Assembly (NCBI GenBank): GCA_003219095.1
Contig: QHPM01000035.1
Span: 1 to 5,412 of the forward strand
Origin: Verrucomicrobiota bacterium
GTDB taxonomy: Bacteria; Verrucomicrobiota; Verrucomicrobiia; Chthoniobacterales; UBA10450
Length of the DNA stretch: 5,412 nucleotides
Direction: 5' to 3'
Shown: piece by piece, positions 5,022 to 5,412 of the stretch
How positions within the stretch are numbered: position 1 is the stretch's first letter
Layout of the letters: every line of letters starts with the position of its first letter
The notes under the pieces: model-generated
What the model saw: only the letters and a program-made list of their open reading frames with translations
The model's database searches: none
What the model was told of the DNA's origin: nothing
Position numbers and translations under genes: made by a program

Positions 5022-5412
5022 GTGAACCGTTCGATTGTCCCAGAAGAAACGATCGCGGCTATTTCCACTGCGGCGGGCGAGGCGGCTATCGCGCTGGTTC
5101 GTATTTCTGGCGACGATGCGATTGCAGTGGCCGATAGAGTTTTTCGCGGCAAACAACGGCCATCGGATTTGCAATCACACACCCAACATCTCGGCGAGAT
5201 CGTTGAAAATGGCGTCATCATTGATCAATCAATGCTGGCGGTGCATCGCGCGCCCGGCAGCTATACCGGCGAGGATCTGGTCGAGATCAGTTGTCATGGC
5301 GGCGCCTTGGTCACGGCCAAAGTTTTGGAAGCATGCCTGCGCGCGGGCGCGCGCGCGGCCCGGCCCGGGGAATTTACCGAGCGCGCTTATTTGAACGGCA
5401 AAATTGACCTGA
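5022..5412 (+). CDS. mnmE: tRNA uridine-5-carboxymethylaminomethyl(34) modification GTPase MnmE, N-terminal part (3' end outside window)
   Basis: MnmE (TrmE) forms a cytosolic complex with MnmG that adds (carboxymethyl)aminomethyl groups to C5 of wobble U34 in certain tRNAs, using a folate derivative, FAD and GTP hydrolysis. The 130 codons seen are the N-terminal folate-binding TrmE domain: 'ETIAAISTAAGEAAIALVRISG' (9-30), 'HRAPGSYTGEDLVEISCHGG' (75-94) and 'ARPGEFTERAYLNGKIDL' (113-130). The last motif is normally followed by the helical and G domains, which lie past the window edge. Two in-frame starts are possible, a GTG at 5022 and an ATG at 4998. I prefer the GTG, because a weak 'gag' lies six bases upstream and the resulting N-terminus is closer to the family's length. 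The upstream stop in this frame is at 4977-4979. Nothing looks damaged. Confidence 0.95.
   Translation, partial: MNRSIVPEETIAAISTAAGEAAIALVRISGDDAIAVADRVFRGKQRPSDLQSHTQHLGEIVENGVIIDQSMLAVHRAPGSYTGEDLVEISCHGGALVTAKVLEACLRAGARAARPGEFTERAYLNGKIDL

Overview
This window is about 5.4 kb of moderately GC-rich bacterial chromosome holding ordinary housekeeping genes. The proteins are typical of a Gram-negative bacterium. I lean towards the PVC group, perhaps Verrucomicrobiota, because of the mix of genes, the lack of Shine-Dalgarno sequences, the GTG starts and the structured intergenic palindromes. That placement is an inference from style; no marker gene in the window fixes it.

Layout, left to right. 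(1) The 3' end of a class I SAM-dependent methyltransferase gene runs in from the left edge on the plus strand. (2) It converges on pdxH (pyridoxamine 5'-phosphate oxidase, minus strand), and a long AT-rich hairpin lies between the two stop codons. (3) A 374-bp gap follows. It holds two different large palindromic repeats and, between them, a 102-bp open stretch that looks like the tail of a lost membrane-protein gene. (4) A class I NifS/IscS-type cysteine desulfurase gene (minus) comes next. (5) Upstream of it, on the same strand, is a small membrane protein with the lipid-A-disaccharide synthase N-terminal (LAB_N) fold. (6) hisC (histidinol-phosphate aminotransferase, plus) diverges from this gene. 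(7) A short DUF3052-family gene (minus) converges on hisC, with a GC-rich hairpin at its stop codon. (8) After a roughly 220-bp divergent spacer, mnmE (tRNA U34 modification GTPase, plus) begins and is cut off by the right edge after 130 codons.

Functionally, three of the genes centre on pyridoxal phosphate: PdxH makes it, and the cysteine desulfurase and HisC use it. A second possible link is tRNA wobble-uridine modification, since cysteine desulfurases supply sulfur for s2U34 and MnmE works on position 5 of the same base. Neither link is shown to be an operon, because strands alternate and the gaps are wide.

I do not see a defence system, CRISPR array, RNA gene or intact mobile element. 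The least explained content is in the gaps: at least four unrelated inverted repeats, nearly all close to gene ends. After those come the gene relict between two of them and the unusually short DUF3052 protein.
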